A stretch of 64,000 nucleotides of DNA, taken from the NCBI RefSeq assembly GCF_016888005.1, contig NZ_JAFDVE010000003.1, positions 169,842-233,841 of the forward strand. Reading direction: 5' to 3'. Each line of letters starts with the position of its first letter. Position 1 is the first letter of the stretch. Shown in pieces: positions 1-9,086 of the stretch. The notes beneath the pieces were generated by a model, which had not been told where the DNA came from, did not search any database, and saw only the letters and a list, made by a program, of their open reading frames with translations. Source of the DNA: Phycicoccus sp. CSK15P-2. Lineage in GTDB: Bacteria; Actinomycetota; Actinomycetes; Actinomycetales; Dermatophilaceae. The position numbers were made by a program, and so were the translations under genes.

Positions 1-1003
1 CCTCGAGGCGCACCGGCGGGCCGAAGCGGCGGCGGGAGAGCTCGCGCTCCAGGGCCGTGAGGATGTTCTCGGCGTCGTCCTCCTCGACCTCGAGGTCCTC
101 GTTGCGGGTGACCCGGAAGGTGTAGTGCTCGCGCACCTCCATCCCCGGGAAGAGCTGGTCGAGGTGGGCGGCGATGACGTCCTCGAGCGGGACGAACCGC
201 GCGTCGTACATGTCGGCGAGCGGCGACTCGTCCGGCCCGGGCTCGATCCGCACGAGCCGCGGCAGCATCGGCGGCACCTTGACCCGGGCGAAGTGCTCCT
301 TGCCCGAGCGCGGGTTGGTGAGGATGACCGCGAGGTTGAGCGACAGCCCGGAGATGTACGGGAACGGGTGCGCGGGGTCGACGGCGAGCGGGGTCAGGAC
401 GGGGAACAGCCGGTCCGCGAAGACCCCGCTCAGCCGCTCGCGCTCGTCGTCGGAGAGGTCCTCCCAGTGGACGATCGTGATGCCCTCCTCCTCGAGGGCG
501 GGGCGCACCTGCGCGGCGTAGACCTTCGCCTGCATCGTCATGAGCTCGTGCGCGACGCTCGAGATCTGCTCGAGGACCTCGCGCGGCTCGAGCCCCGAGG
601 CCGAGCGGACCGCGATACCGGTGGCGATGCGGCGCTTCAGCCCGGCGACCCGGACCATGAAGAACTCGTCGAGGTTCGAGGTGAAGATCGCGAGGAAGCG
701 GGCGCGCTCGAGGAGCGGGACGTCCTCGTCGGCCGCCAGCTGCAGGACGCGCTCGTTGAACTGGAGCCAGGAGATCTCGCGGTCGAGGAAGCGGTCGGAG
801 GGCAGGGCGTCCTCGTCGGTGCCCTCCTGCTGCCGCGGCGTGTGGATGAACCGCCCGTTCGTGCCGCGCGGCTGCTGGTGGCGCGTCTCGCTCGCCGATG
901 CGCTCGCGATCGAGACCTCGCTGACGATCGCGGCGTCGGCGGAGGCCTCCGCGGCGGCGTCGCGGGCTGTGGTGTCCTGCGTGACTTCGGACTCGACCGA
1001 CAT
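1..1003 (-). CDS. ppk1: Polyphosphate kinase 1, N-terminal part (gene runs off the window start)
   Basis: PPK1 polymerises the gamma-phosphate of ATP into polyphosphate, reversibly, at the cytoplasmic side of the membrane. The first ~334 residues are visible. A low-complexity leader of ~60 residues precedes a clear PPK N-terminal domain with the family block [15 protein letters not shown], then the start of the PPK head domain ([15 protein letters not shown]). The catalytic histidines lie in the missing C-terminal half. The ATG at 1003 is the first start in this frame after the upstream gap. mshD and glnR lie upstream on the same strand; glnR-mshD adjacency is also seen in mycobacteria. Assignment is secure, completeness unknown. 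Confidence 0.95.
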   Translation of the reverse strand, partial: MSVESEVTQDTTARDAAAEASADAAIVSEVSIASASASETRHQQPRGTNGRFIHTPRQQEGTDEDALPSDRFLDREISWLQFNERVLQLAADEDVPLLERARFLAIFTSNLDEFFMVRVAGLKRRIATGIAVRSASGLEPREVLEQISSVAHELMTMQAKVYAAQVRPALEEEGITIVHWEDLSDDERERLSGVFADRLFPVLTPLAVDPAHPFPYISGLSLNLAVILTNPRSGKEHFARVKVPPMLPRLVRIEPGPDESPLADMYDARFVPLEDVIAAHLDQLFPGMEVREHYTFRVTRNEDLEVEEDDAENILTALERELSRRRFGPPVRLE

Positions 1004-1096
1004 GGTCTCCATCCTGTCAGGTTCCGTGCCGGGCGACCGGGGTGCTCACCCGCTGTTCACCCGGGCGGGGCGGACGTCGCCCGGGAGCGACAGGGT

Positions 1097-2020
1097 TCAG
1101 CCAGGGAGCGAGTACTGCGCGTCGACGGCGGCGTCGGTGAACCCGAGCCGCTCGTAGGTGCGCCTCGCCCGGACGTTGTCGCCGTCGACGTAGAGCTCGA
1201 CCTCCGCGAGGCCCTGGCCGGCGAGGTGCGCCACCCCGAGCTCGGTGAGCGGCCCCCCGAGCCCGCGACCCTGCTCCTCGGGGGCGACACCGACGGCATA
1301 GACCTCGCCGCTGCCGTGCCGGGCGCCGGTCATCCCCGGGGCGTGGCTCGCGCGGTCCTCGGGCTCGATCTTGGTCCAGTGGAACGCGACGAGCCGGCCG
1401 TCCCGCTCGACGAGGAGGAAGCCCGCGGGGTCGAACCACGGCTGCGCCATCCGCTCGTGGAGGTCGTCGACGGTGAGCCGGCCCTGTTCGGGGTGGTCGG
1501 CGAAGGCCGCGGCGTTGAGCCGCACCCAGGCCTCGTCGTCGCGACCGGGCTCGAAGGTCCGTACCGCGTACCCGTCGGGGAGCGTCGGGTCGGTGTCGTC
1601 CTCCGCCGTCAGCGGCCGGGACATCACGTGCAGGCTACGGGTGCGCTCGAGCCCGGTCGACTCCGCCAACGCCCGCGCCGCCGGGAGGTCTCCGTGGGCC
1701 CACGCGGAACGGGCGCCGTGGGCGAGGGCCGCGTCGAGCAGCGCCCGGCCGTGACCGGTGCGCCGGTCGGCCGGGTCGACGACGAGCTCGGCGACGGCGT
1801 GCACGGTGCCGGCGGAGGACACCTGGGCGTAGCCGACGACCCGCTCGTCGTCACCGCGCCGCAGGACGTGGACGACGCCGTCGCGGGACGGGCCGAGCGC
1901 GAGCGCGAACGCCTCCGAGACCGGCGCGACGCCGTCGGCCGCCTCCGCCCGGTCCCAGAGGGCGGCGACCTCGGCCGCGAGACCGCCCTCGACGGCGGTG
2001 AGCCGCTCGGTGCGGGCCAT
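1097..2020 (-). CDS. mshD: Mycothiol synthase (MshD)
   Basis: Acetylates the cysteinyl amine of Cys-GlcN-Ins with acetyl-CoA, the last step of mycothiol synthesis. The 307-residue protein has two GNAT domains. The C-terminal one (about 160-307) carries the acetyl-CoA pyrophosphate loop EEQGRGLGG followed by ELYVDGDN and the family-typical RTYERLGF near the end; the N-terminal GNAT domain is more degenerate, as is usual for MshD. The start is the ATG at 2020, two bases after the glnR stop, so the two genes are co-transcribed. glnR-mshD is a conserved actinobacterial pair. Confidence 0.93.
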   Translation of the reverse strand: MARTERLTAVEGGLAAEVAALWDRAEAADGVAPVSEAFALALGPSRDGVVHVLRRGDDERVVGYAQVSSAGTVHAVAELVVDPADRRTGHGRALLDAALAHGARSAWAHGDLPAARALAESTGLERTRSLHVMSRPLTAEDDTDPTLPDGYAVRTFEPGRDDEAWVRLNAAAFADHPEQGRLTVDDLHERMAQPWFDPAGFLLVERDGRLVAFHWTKIEPEDRASHAPGMTGARHGSGEVYAVGVAPEEQGRGLGGPLTELGVAHLAGQGLAEVELYVDGDNVRARRTYERLGFTDAAVDAQYSLPG

Positions 2021-2022
2021 CG

Positions 2023-2724
2023 TCAGCCGTCGACCTCCTCGAGGTCCTCCTCGGCGGCCTCGGGGACGAAGCGGTACCCGACGTTGCGGACGGTGCCGAT
2101 GAGGAGCTCGTGCTCGCTGCCGAGCTTGGCGCGCAGCCGCCGGACGTGGACGTCGACGGTGCGGGTGCCGCCGAAGTAGTCGTAGCCCCAGACCTCCTGG
2201 AGCAGCTGCGAGCGGGTGAACACGCGGCCGGGGTGCTGCGCGAGGTACTTGAGGAGCTCGAACTCCTTGTACGTGAGGTCGAGCAGCCGGCCACGCAGCC
2301 GCACCGAGTACGTCGCCTCGTCGATGACGAGCGACCCGGCCGTGATGGGGCCGCCCTCGTCGGCCCCGGTCTCGGAGCGGCGCCCCACCGCCAGCCGGAG
2401 GCGGGCCTCGACCTCGGCCGGCCCGGCGGTGTCGAGGACGACGTCGTCGACACCCCACTCGGCCGTGAGCCCCGCGAGACCGCCCTCGGTGACGACGACG
2501 ATGAGCGGGCACACGACGCCGGTGGTCGTGAGCACGCGGCACAGCGACTTGGCCATCGCGAGCTCGCGGCGCGCGTCGACCACGACGGCGTCCGCGTCCG
2601 GGGCGTCGACCAGGGCGGACGCCTCGGCGGGGAGGATGCGAACATGGTGGCTGAGGAGCCCGAGCGCCGGAAGGACCTCGGCGCTGGGCGCCAAGGTGTT
2701 CGTCAGCAGCAACAGGTGGGCCAT
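2023..2724 (-). CDS. glnR: Nitrogen regulator GlnR (orphan OmpR-type response regulator)
   Basis: GlnR controls nitrogen assimilation genes such as glnA, amtB and nirB in actinobacteria without a dedicated sensor kinase. The 233-residue protein has a degenerate receiver domain (1-120) with one aspartate at D50 (ADAVVVDAR) but without the usual acidic pocket and switch lysine. The OmpR winged helix (about 130-220) has [19 protein letters not shown] and [18 protein letters not shown], near identical to known GlnR. A TATCCT box 8 nt before the ATG suggests a leaderless or near-leaderless transcript. Position next to mshD supports the name. Confidence 0.92.
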   Translation of the reverse strand: MAHLLLLTNTLAPSAEVLPALGLLSHHVRILPAEASALVDAPDADAVVVDARRELAMAKSLCRVLTTTGVVCPLIVVVTEGGLAGLTAEWGVDDVVLDTAGPAEVEARLRLAVGRRSETGADEGGPITAGSLVIDEATYSVRLRGRLLDLTYKEFELLKYLAQHPGRVFTRSQLLQEVWGYDYFGGTRTVDVHVRRLRAKLGSEHELLIGTVRNVGYRFVPEAAEEDLEEVDG

Positions 2725-2745
2725 TGCCCCACAGGATAGGCGGTC

Positions 2746-3048
2746 ATGGACACAGGGCAGCGCGCCTCGGCGCCAGGTGGGACGGAGGCCACCACCGGGA
2801 CGGCCGCGGAGGCGACGGTCACGGTGCGGTACTGGGCCGGTGCCCGGGCGGCCGCGGGCGTGGACTCCGACGTCGTCGCGGCGGGCGACGTCGCGACCCT
2901 GGCCGAGGCCCTCGTGGCCCTGCGCCCGGGGCTGCGGGACGTCCTGCCGGTGTGCACCGTGCTCGTCGACGGGCGGGCCGCCACCGGCGCCGACGCCCTG
3001 CGGCCCGGAGCGGACGTCGAGGTGCTGCCACCCTTCGCCGGCGGGTGA
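2746..3048 (+). CDS. MoaD/ThiS family sulfur-carrier protein
   Basis: A 100-residue beta-grasp protein divergent from glnR. After a poorly conserved ~22-residue leader it reads [14 protein letters not shown], typical of MoaD-like domains, and ends in the diglycine FAGG that is adenylated and thiocarboxylated in this family. No molybdopterin synthase large subunit or thiamin genes are nearby, so whether it serves molybdopterin, thiamin or another sulfur-transfer reaction is open. The true start could lie inside the leader, for example near residue 20. Confidence 0.8.
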   Translation: MDTGQRASAPGGTEATTGTAAEATVTVRYWAGARAAAGVDSDVVAAGDVATLAEALVALRPGLRDVLPVCTVLVDGRAATGADALRPGADVEVLPPFAGG

Positions 3049-3055
3049 TGCGAGG

Positions 3056-3958
3056 ATGCCCGGCGTGGACGACGACGCGAGCGCGGGGGAGGTGACGTAC
3101 ACCAGGTCATCCCGCCACGCGGCCTCCACCGGCGCGGAGTCCGAGACCCGAGCGGCTCGTCGGGCCCGGCGGGAGGCGCAGCTGCGCAACCCCGTGCTGC
3201 CCGCGATGGCCACCGTCACCCGGCCGGCCGTCGTCGTCACGACCGTCGTCCTCACCGGGCTGCTCGTCGCCGGGCTGCGCGTCGACCCCGTCATCCTCGC
3301 CGGCGGGCTGGCCTGGACCGGCCTGCTCCTCGCCTTCGGCTGGCCCCGGCTCCTCGGCAGCTCGAGCCGGTTCGGGTCTTCGCTGGCCATCGGCGTCGCC
3401 GGTGTCCTCACCCCGGTGTCGGCGGTGGTCCCCGACGGCACCGCGAGCCTGGCCGTCGTGCCGGTCGCACTGACCATCGGGCTCGCGCTGATGTTCGGCC
3501 ACCAGATCGTCCGCACCGACGGCCGGCCCCGGCTCACCGAGTCGGTGGGCGTCACCTCGCTGGGGATCGCCCTCGTGGCGGTCGGGGCCACCTGGCTCCC
3601 GCTGACCAGCGGGCACCGGACCGCCGCGCTCGCGGTCGCCGGCCTGGTCGGGGTCGGCGCGGCCTCGCTCGCCGACCTCGCGGTCGGGATGCGCCCGTTG
3701 CGGCCCTGGCTGCTCCCGCTCGCGATGGTGCTCGGCGCGTCGGGAGCGCTCGTCTCCGCCGGCATCGTCGGCGGCCCGCGGCCCGCGGCCGCCGCCCTCG
3801 CCGGGATGCTCGTCGGCGCGGTCTCGCACGCGTTGCGGCGCGTCCTGTGCGTCCTGCCGCCGGTGACGTCGCTCCGGGGCCAGCTCGCGAGCGCCGCGGC
3901 GGGTGTGCTCGTCGGCGGCGTCGTCGCCTACGGGGTGGCGCTCGCCCTCGTCGGCTGA
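3056..3958 (+). CDS. Polytopic membrane protein of unknown function
   Basis: About 300 residues. A hydrophilic, Arg-rich N-terminus of ~45 residues is followed by roughly eight hydrophobic stretches from residue 50 to the end, in pairs separated by short charged loops (for example [13 protein letters not shown]). No enzymatic or transporter signature is recognised. It starts 8 bp after the MoaD-like gene, so it may be co-transcribed. A GTG at 3065 is an alternative start. The gene is convergent with the DsrE-like gene at 3974, with a 15-bp gap. Confidence 0.75.
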   Translation: MPGVDDDASAGEVTYTRSSRHAASTGAESETRAARRARREAQLRNPVLPAMATVTRPAVVVTTVVLTGLLVAGLRVDPVILAGGLAWTGLLLAFGWPRLLGSSSRFGSSLAIGVAGVLTPVSAVVPDGTASLAVVPVALTIGLALMFGHQIVRTDGRPRLTESVGVTSLGIALVAVGATWLPLTSGHRTAALAVAGLVGVGAASLADLAVGMRPLRPWLLPLAMVLGASGALVSAGIVGGPRPAAAALAGMLVGAVSHALRRVLCVLPPVTSLRGQLASAAAGVLVGGVVAYGVALALVG

Positions 3959-3973
3959 GGTACCGGCGGTGCG

Positions 3974-4345
3974 TCAGTAGACGAGCGCCCGGGTGCCGGG
4001 GGCGATGACCTCCTCGACGAACGCCGCGGCGCCACGGACGGTCGCGCCGGGCACGAGGTCGTCCTCGGTCAGCCCCCGCCGGGCAGCGCACTGGCCGCAC
4101 ACCGTGACCCGCCCACCCTCGAGGACGGCGTCCCGCAGCTCGGCCGCCGGCGCCGCGTGCGGCAGTGCGAGCTCCTCGGCCCGTCCGGGCACCGCCATCC
4201 ACACCGCGTCGCCGGTGAGCCAGAGGCTGACGTCGAGCCCGGCGGCGAGGGCGGTGGCCGCGACGGTGATCCCCTGGTTGAGCCGCTCGGGCGCCTCGGT
4301 GCCGCAGGTGACCTTGACGACGAGGGCGCTCGCGGGGGACTCCAT
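3974..4345 (-). CDS. DsrE/DsrF-like family protein
   Basis: A small 123-residue cytosolic protein of the DsrE fold, a family of sulfur-relay or unknown-function proteins. It has the expected alternation of hydrophobic strands and helices and a CGQC pair (VTVCGQCAARRG) around residues 90-100, in the region where DsrE-like proteins carry their cysteine. The ATG at 4345 sits 7 nt after a TACGCT box on the minus strand, so the mRNA is probably leaderless. It is divergent from the nitrobindin-like gene, with 12 bp between the start codons. Confidence 0.82.
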   Translation of the reverse strand: MESPASALVVKVTCGTEAPERLNQGITVAATALAAGLDVSLWLTGDAVWMAVPGRAEELALPHAAPAAELRDAVLEGGRVTVCGQCAARRGLTEDDLVPGATVRGAAAFVEEVIAPGTRALVY

Positions 4346-4358
4346 AGACTGCAGCGTA
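4345..4358. promoter_or_regulatory. Overlapping divergent -10 boxes of the DsrE and nitrobindin-like genes
   Basis: On the plus strand TAGACT (4345-4350) lies 7 nt before ATG 4358. On the minus strand TACGCT (4358-4353) lies 7 nt before ATG 4345. The block 4343-4362 reads CCATAGACTGCAGCGTATGG, nearly its own reverse complement. The first base of each -10 box is also the first base of the other gene's start codon. Both transcripts would have to be leaderless. Confidence 0.7.
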
Positions 4359-4867
4359 TGGTCTTCCAGCTCGACACGAACCTGCACCCGGACCTCGCAC
4401 CGCTCGCCTGGCTGGTCGGCTCCTGGGCCGGCGCCGGGGTGGTCGGCTACCCGACGATGGAGTCCCAGCGGTTCGGCCAGGAGGTGCTCGTCGGCCACGA
4501 CGGCCGCCGCTTCCTGCGCTGGGAGTCGCGCAGCTGGCTGCTCGACGACGACGGCAACCAGGTGCGGCCCCTCGCCACCGAGCTCGGGTTCTGGCGTCCG
4601 GTCACCGAGGGCGAGGACGGCACGAACGTCGAGCTCCTCCTCGCCCACCCCACCGGCTTCGTCGAGATGTACGCCGGGAAGGCCGAGCCGGCGAAGGTCG
4701 AGCTCCGCACCGACGGCGTCATGCGCAGCCCGGAGGCCAAGGAGTACACCGCGGCGCACCGGCTCTACGGCTACGTCGAGTCCACGCTCATGTGGGTCAT
4801 GGACATGGCGGCCGTGGGTCAGGAGCTGCAGTCGCACGTGTCGGCCGAGCTCAAGCGGGTCAGCTGA
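4358..4867 (+). CDS. Nitrobindin-like heme-binding beta-barrel protein (FABP/DUF1794 family)
   Basis: A 169-residue lipocalin-like beta-barrel homologous to nitrobindins (THAP4 C-terminal domain, Rv2717c). It shows the family GSWAGAG motif near residue 22 and the C-terminal histidine of LQSHVSAELKRV that binds heme as the axial ligand in characterised members. Nitrobindins react with nitric oxide and peroxynitrite; that role is inferred here. The start ATG is 7 nt downstream of TAGACT. The gene is convergent with the LCP gene at 4892. Confidence 0.88.
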   Translation: MVFQLDTNLHPDLAPLAWLVGSWAGAGVVGYPTMESQRFGQEVLVGHDGRRFLRWESRSWLLDDDGNQVRPLATELGFWRPVTEGEDGTNVELLLAHPTGFVEMYAGKAEPAKVELRTDGVMRSPEAKEYTAAHRLYGYVESTLMWVMDMAAVGQELQSHVSAELKRVS

Positions 4868-4891
4868 CCGGGCCGGCCGCCCCGCCGGGGG

Positions 4892-5938
4892 TCAGGGCGT
4901 GACGAAGACGTCGAGGTACTCGTCCATCGAGTCGGTGCGCAGCGCCTCGCCGAGGAGGGCCATCCCCTCCTCGTCGACGATGTCGATGGACCCGGCCTTC
5001 GGGTCGGTGCCGAACCCGGTGAACGGCGCGGTCGCGAACACGACGTCGGAGGCGCGGATGCCGCGCAGCTCCAGGGCGTAGTCCCTCATCGTGCCGATCG
5101 TCAGGTCGCGGTCGACGACGAGGTTCTCGGTGGCGGCGTCGGTGAACCTCGCGATCTTCACGGGGTTGGCCACCGTCCCCCTGCTCGTCGCCTTGAGCAG
5201 CAGCGCCTTGACGAAGGCCAGCTGCCGCCGGCCGCGCGAGATGTCGCCCTCGCTCAGCTCGTAGCGCTCGCGGACGAAGCCGAGCGCCTGCTCGCCGTTC
5301 AGCTCGTTCCAGCCCTCCTGGATGGCGATGCCCCCGTTCCCGGACGCCGAGCTGCCCTCCTCGGCGTAGACCCGGACCCCGCCGACGGCGTCGGTCATCC
5401 GCTTGAAGCCGTCGAAGTCGGTGCGCGCGACGTGGTCGATGCGGATGCCGAGGAGGTTCTGCAGGGTCTCGACGAGCAGCGGCTCCCCCCCGAACGCGTA
5501 CGAGGCGTTGATCTTGTTCTTGCCGTGGCCGGGGATCTCGACGAAGAGGTCGCGGGGGAAGTGGATCATCTGGATCGACGTCGGGTCCTCGGGGACGTGG
5601 ACGAGGACGATGACGTCGGAACGCCCTCGGTCGCTGCCCCGGCTGTCGGAGCCCACGAGCAGGAAGTTGGTGCCCGTGCCCGACTCCGGGACCGGCGACC
5701 CGTCGGGTGCCGTGGGGGGCGGTACCGTGGGGAGAAGGTCGGCCTGGGTGACGTTGTCGTTGACCGTCCAGGCGAGGTAGGCGACGAAGCCGCCCGCCGC
5801 CACCAGCCCGAGCAGCACGACGGCGACGAGCGCGATGACGACGGCGCGCAGGCCCCGGCGGCGGTGCCGCGGGTGCTCCTCGGGCTCGGTCTCGCCGCTC
5901 TCGGGTCCGAAGAGGTCGAGGCTGTCGTGGTGCGTCAC
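4892..5938 (-). CDS. LytR-CpsA-Psr (LCP) family cell-wall glycopolymer ligase
   Basis: LCP proteins transfer lipid-linked glycopolymers such as teichoic acid or arabinogalactan onto peptidoglycan outside the membrane. The 348-residue protein has a cytoplasmic acidic/His tail (1-28), one transmembrane helix (about 30-55) and an LCP domain with SDVIVL, the FPRD arginine, KINASYAFGG, VGGV and FVRERYELSEGD. These include the arginines that bind the polyprenyl pyrophosphate. GTG 5938 is 6 nt after TATGCT on the minus strand, which decides the start. Confidence 0.92.
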   Translation of the reverse strand: MTHHDSLDLFGPESGETEPEEHPRHRRRGLRAVVIALVAVVLLGLVAAGGFVAYLAWTVNDNVTQADLLPTVPPPTAPDGSPVPESGTGTNFLLVGSDSRGSDRGRSDVIVLVHVPEDPTSIQMIHFPRDLFVEIPGHGKNKINASYAFGGEPLLVETLQNLLGIRIDHVARTDFDGFKRMTDAVGGVRVYAEEGSSASGNGGIAIQEGWNELNGEQALGFVRERYELSEGDISRGRRQLAFVKALLLKATSRGTVANPVKIARFTDAATENLVVDRDLTIGTMRDYALELRGIRASDVVFATAPFTGFGTDPKAGSIDIVDEEGMALLGEALRTDSMDEYLDVFVTP

Positions 5939-5997
5939 CGGCCCAGCATACGAAGGGCGGGCACCCCGGTGCGCCGGGAGCCGCCTACATTGGAGGG

Positions 5998-6417
5998 ATG
6001 AGCGACCTCGGGGCCCGCCTGCGCGCGCACGGCAAGCGGCTCACGTCCCAGCGCGAACGCGTGCTGGCGGCGGTGGGGCGGCTCGGCCACGCCACGCCCG
6101 ACGAGGTCGCCGAGGCGGTCGCGGCCGACGGCGGCGCGGCGGTGCCGGTCTCGACGGTCTACCGCTCGCTCGACGCCCTCCAGGAGCTCGGCCTCGTCGG
6201 GCACACCCATGTCGACCACCGGGCGCCCAGCTACCACCTCGCCGAGCACGCCACCCATCTGCACGTCGTCTGCCGAGGCTGCGGCTGGGTCGGCGAGATG
6301 CCGCTGAGCGTCGCCGACGAGCTCGTGTCGCGGGCCGACGAGGCCCTCGGCTTCGCGGCGGACGCCAGCCATGCCGCCGTCCACGGACTGTGCCGCACCT
6401 GCCGGGAGGACCGATGA
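5998..6417 (+). CDS. Fur family metalloregulator
   Basis: A 139-residue Fur-type repressor. The winged helix occupies residues 1-85 (KRLTSQRERVLAAV; VSTVYRSLDALQELGL). The dimerisation domain has the regulatory HLH motif of HLHVVCRGC and two CxxC pairs (CRGC, CRTC) for the structural zinc. Which metal it senses (iron, zinc or peroxide) cannot be told. It overlaps the YgfZ gene by ATGA, so both are one transcription unit. The ATG is 6 nt after TACATT and also has a GGAGGG element. Confidence 0.9.
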   Translation: MSDLGARLRAHGKRLTSQRERVLAAVGRLGHATPDEVAEAVAADGGAAVPVSTVYRSLDALQELGLVGHTHVDHRAPSYHLAEHATHLHVVCRGCGWVGEMPLSVADELVSRADEALGFAADASHAAVHGLCRTCREDR

Positions 6418-7445
6418 CCACCACACCCACGACCGCCCCGTCCCCGCTCCTCGGCCGCCACGGTGCCGTCGAGGCGGAGGGCCCGGACGCCGGGGTCGCC
6501 GCGCACTACGGCGACCCGATGCGCGAGCAGCGTCTCCTCGCCGAGGGGCTGGCGGTCGTCGACCTCTCGCACCGTGGGGTCGTCACGGTTTCCGGCCCGG
6601 ACCGGCTCTCCTGGCTGCACTCGATGACGACCCAGGAGCTCACCGGCCTCGCGCCCCGGGAGTCGCGCGAGTCCCTCGTCCTCTCGCCGAAGGGGCACGT
6701 CGAGCACGCGCTGCACGTCGTCGACGACGGCGCGACGACGTGGGTCACGGTCGAGCCCGGGAGCGCGCCGGCGCTCGTCGCGTGGCTCGAGTCGATGCGC
6801 TTCATGCTGCGGGTCGAGGTCGCCGACGTCACGGACCGATGGGCCGTGCTCGGCGAGCCGGTCGGGGCCGCGTCCCTCGAGGGTGAGCCGCTCGCCTGGG
6901 TCGACCCGTGGCCCGGCCCCGTCGGGGACACCGCGACGTACGGCCCGCTCGAGGGGCATCCGGCCGCCGGACGGGCGTGGCGCGAGCTGCTCGTGCCGCG
7001 GGAGGGGCTGGACACCGCGGTCGGGGACCGTCCGCTCGCCGGCGTGTGGGCGGCCGAGGCGCTCCGGGTGGTCGCCTGGCGTCCCCGGGTGGGCTGGGAG
7101 ACCGACCACCGGACGATCCCGCACGAGCTCGACTGGCTGCGGACCGCCGTGCACCTGCACAAGGGGTGCTACCGCGGGCAGGAGACCGTCGCCCGGGTGC
7201 ACAACCTGGGACGTCCGCCGCGCCGGCTCGCCTTCCTCCACCTCGACGGGTCGGGCCACGTGCTGCCGGACGCCGGGGCCGCGGTCGAGGCCGGCGGCCG
7301 CGAGGTCGGGCGGCTGACCTCGGTCGCCCGACACCACGAGGACGGTCCGGTGGCGCTCGCGGTCGTCAAGCGGTCGGTCCCGACCGACGTCGATCTTCTC
7401 GTCGGCAGCATTTCCGCCGCCCAGACCGTCGTCGTCGAGCCCTGA
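6414..7445 (+). CDS. ygfZ: Folate-binding protein YgfZ/GcvT-like (iron-sulfur cluster repair)
   Basis: A 343-residue GcvT-fold protein. YgfZ proteins bind tetrahydrofolate and support assembly or repair of Fe-S enzymes. The diagnostic motif KGCYRGQETVARVHN (family K-G-C-Y-x-G-Q-E) lies around residue 247, and a C-terminal GcvT beta-barrel follows. The start overlaps the Fur stop as ATGA. Coupling to a Fur regulator fits a link to iron metabolism, by inference. Confidence 0.92.
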   Translation: MTTTPTTAPSPLLGRHGAVEAEGPDAGVAAHYGDPMREQRLLAEGLAVVDLSHRGVVTVSGPDRLSWLHSMTTQELTGLAPRESRESLVLSPKGHVEHALHVVDDGATTWVTVEPGSAPALVAWLESMRFMLRVEVADVTDRWAVLGEPVGAASLEGEPLAWVDPWPGPVGDTATYGPLEGHPAAGRAWRELLVPREGLDTAVGDRPLAGVWAAEALRVVAWRPRVGWETDHRTIPHELDWLRTAVHLHKGCYRGQETVARVHNLGRPPRRLAFLHLDGSGHVLPDAGAAVEAGGREVGRLTSVARHHEDGPVALAVVKRSVPTDVDLLVGSISAAQTVVVEP

Positions 7446-7497
7446 GCGCCGTAGATCCTCCGGCGGCCAGGCGGTACCCGGCTGCCATGATGAGCCC

Positions 7498-8355
7498 ATG
7501 ACGACGCCGTCCGCCGGGGTGACCGGCACGCTCATCACGGTCGCGCCCACCGGCGCGGAGCACGCGAAGGCCGACCTCCCGCAGCTGCCGACCACCCTCG
7601 ACGAGGTCGTCGAGACCGCGCGGCGGTGCGAGGCCGCGGGTGCCTCGCTCGTCCACCTGCACCTGCGCGACGCCGAGCACCGGCCGACCCTGGACCCCGG
7701 TCTGCTCCGGGCTGCGGTCGAGGCGGTGCGCGAGGCGACCGACCTCGTCGTCCAGCTCTCCACCGGCGGCTCGGTGCACGACGCGCTCGAGCAGCGGCTC
7801 ACCGTCCTCGACGCCGAGCCCGACTCCTGCTCGCTCACCTGCGGGACGACGAACTTCGGCGACGACGTCTTCCTCAACCCGTGGGGGTTCATGAGCGACC
7901 TCTACGTGCAGGCGCAGGAGCGGGAGGTCGTGCCGGAGCTCGAGCTCTTCGACCTCGGGCACGTCCACGCCGTGCGCCGGCTGCTCGACACGCACGGGCT
8001 GCCGTTCGGCGGGCGGGTGCACGTCGACTTCGTCACCGGTGTGCCCGGCGGGATGCCCGCGACGACGGCCGCGCTCATGGCCGGTGTCGCGATGCTGCCG
8101 ACGGAGGTGACCTCGTGGTCCGCGACCGGCATCGGCCGCGGCCACCTGCCGGTCATGGCGGGGGCGCTCTCGGCCGGCGGGCACCTGCGCGTCGGCATGG
8201 AGGACAACGTCGTCTTCCGCCGGGGTCAGGTCGTGCAGCACAACGACGAGCTCGTGGCCCGGGCCGCCGAGCTCGCCACCCTCGTGCAGCGACCGCCGCT
8301 CACGACGTCCGAGGCGCGCGAGCTCCTCGGGGTCAAGGACCGGCGCCGACGCTGA
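7498..8355 (+). CDS. BKACE family beta-keto acid cleavage enzyme (3-keto-5-aminohexanoate cleavage protein type)
   Basis: A 285-residue TIM-barrel, Zn-dependent enzyme. BKACE proteins condense a beta-keto acid with acetyl-CoA to give acetoacetate and a new CoA ester. The metal-binding HLHLRD is at about residue 53, STGGSVHD follows, and a terminal block has VGMEDNVVFRRGQV with the conserved glutamate. The natural substrate in this organism cannot be read from sequence; no lysine-fermentation genes are nearby. A 52-bp gap follows ygfZ. Confidence 0.9.
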   Translation: MTTPSAGVTGTLITVAPTGAEHAKADLPQLPTTLDEVVETARRCEAAGASLVHLHLRDAEHRPTLDPGLLRAAVEAVREATDLVVQLSTGGSVHDALEQRLTVLDAEPDSCSLTCGTTNFGDDVFLNPWGFMSDLYVQAQEREVVPELELFDLGHVHAVRRLLDTHGLPFGGRVHVDFVTGVPGGMPATTAALMAGVAMLPTEVTSWSATGIGRGHLPVMAGALSAGGHLRVGMEDNVVFRRGQVVQHNDELVARAAELATLVQRPPLTTSEARELLGVKDRRRR

Positions 8356-8480
8356 CGCCTCGCGGTCCGGCGTCGTGGGTCGGCTCGTGGGGTCGGGCAG
8401 TCCGTCTCCCGGGCCGGTCCCTCGTCCGGCAGGTGGGACGGCGGCGATGGACGGGGAACACCTCTGCATAATCCGGGGTT

Positions 8481-8981
8481 ATGGGTTCTATGAGGTCTCT
8501 GGTCGGTTTCCCCGCCGTCGTCAACGAGACGGCGGCACGGTCCGTCGCGGCCGGGGTGGTCCTGCTGGCCGGCGCGACGATGGTCACCGGATGGCTCTGG
8601 TTGGCCGTGGTCCTCGCCACCGGCTTCGCGCTGCGGGTACTGTCCGGGCCGCGGCTGAGCCCCCTCGGCCGGCTCGCGGCGCAGGTCGTGGCGCCGCGGC
8701 TGGGTGCGCCGCGGCTGGTCTCCGGCACGCCGAAGCGGTTCGCGCAGGGCATCGGGCTGGTCGTCTCCGGCGCGGCCGTCGCGGCCCTGGCGCTGGGCGG
8801 CACGGCCGTGGCCACGGCCCTGCTCGCCGTCCTCGTCGTCTTCGCCACCCTCGAGGCGGTCGTCGGCTTCTGTGCCGGCTGCTACGCGTTCGGCCTGCTC
8901 ATCCGGGCCGGGATCGTCTCCGACGACACGTGCGTCGAGTGCGCCGACATCACCGCCCGGCGCCTCCCGGTCGCCGCCTGA
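8481..8981 (+). CDS. DUF4395 membrane protein
   Basis: A 166-residue protein with hydrophobic segments at about 20-55 and 90-135, matching DUF4395. A cysteine cluster sits near the end: GFCAGCYAFG and DTCVECAD. Cysteine-rich DUF4395 proteins often neighbour thioredoxin-like genes elsewhere, but none is seen here. A second in-frame ATG lies 9 bases downstream. CATAAT upstream at ~8466 may be the -10 element. Confidence 0.85.
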   Translation: MGSMRSLVGFPAVVNETAARSVAAGVVLLAGATMVTGWLWLAVVLATGFALRVLSGPRLSPLGRLAAQVVAPRLGAPRLVSGTPKRFAQGIGLVVSGAAVAALALGGTAVATALLAVLVVFATLEAVVGFCAGCYAFGLLIRAGIVSDDTCVECADITARRLPVAA

Positions 8982-9013
8982 CCTCCACCCGCCAGGACCC
9001 CCGTCACCCCCTC

Positions 9014-9066
9014 GCGAACGTGTGTGAACACGCCGCAGGATCCGCGGCGTGTTCACAGACGTTCGC
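9014..9066. terminator. Long intergenic hairpin, 23-nt arms
   Basis: Inverted repeat with arms of 23 nt (22 of 23 paired) and a 7-nt loop, starting GCGAACGTGTGTGAACACG. It lies 32 bp after the DUF4395 stop and 68 bp before the XRE start. There is no T-tract, as is common for GC-rich terminators. It could also be a dispersed intergenic palindrome. Confidence 0.6.
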
Positions 9067-9086
9067 AGGGGCGTGGCCGGCTTCAC

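Noticed and set aside
125..2179. Long plus-strand frame of 684 codons opposite ppk1 and mshD
   Set aside because: It is a GC-rich antisense shadow; the protein is Arg/Glu/Gly-rich without domains, while both minus-strand genes have clear family motifs.
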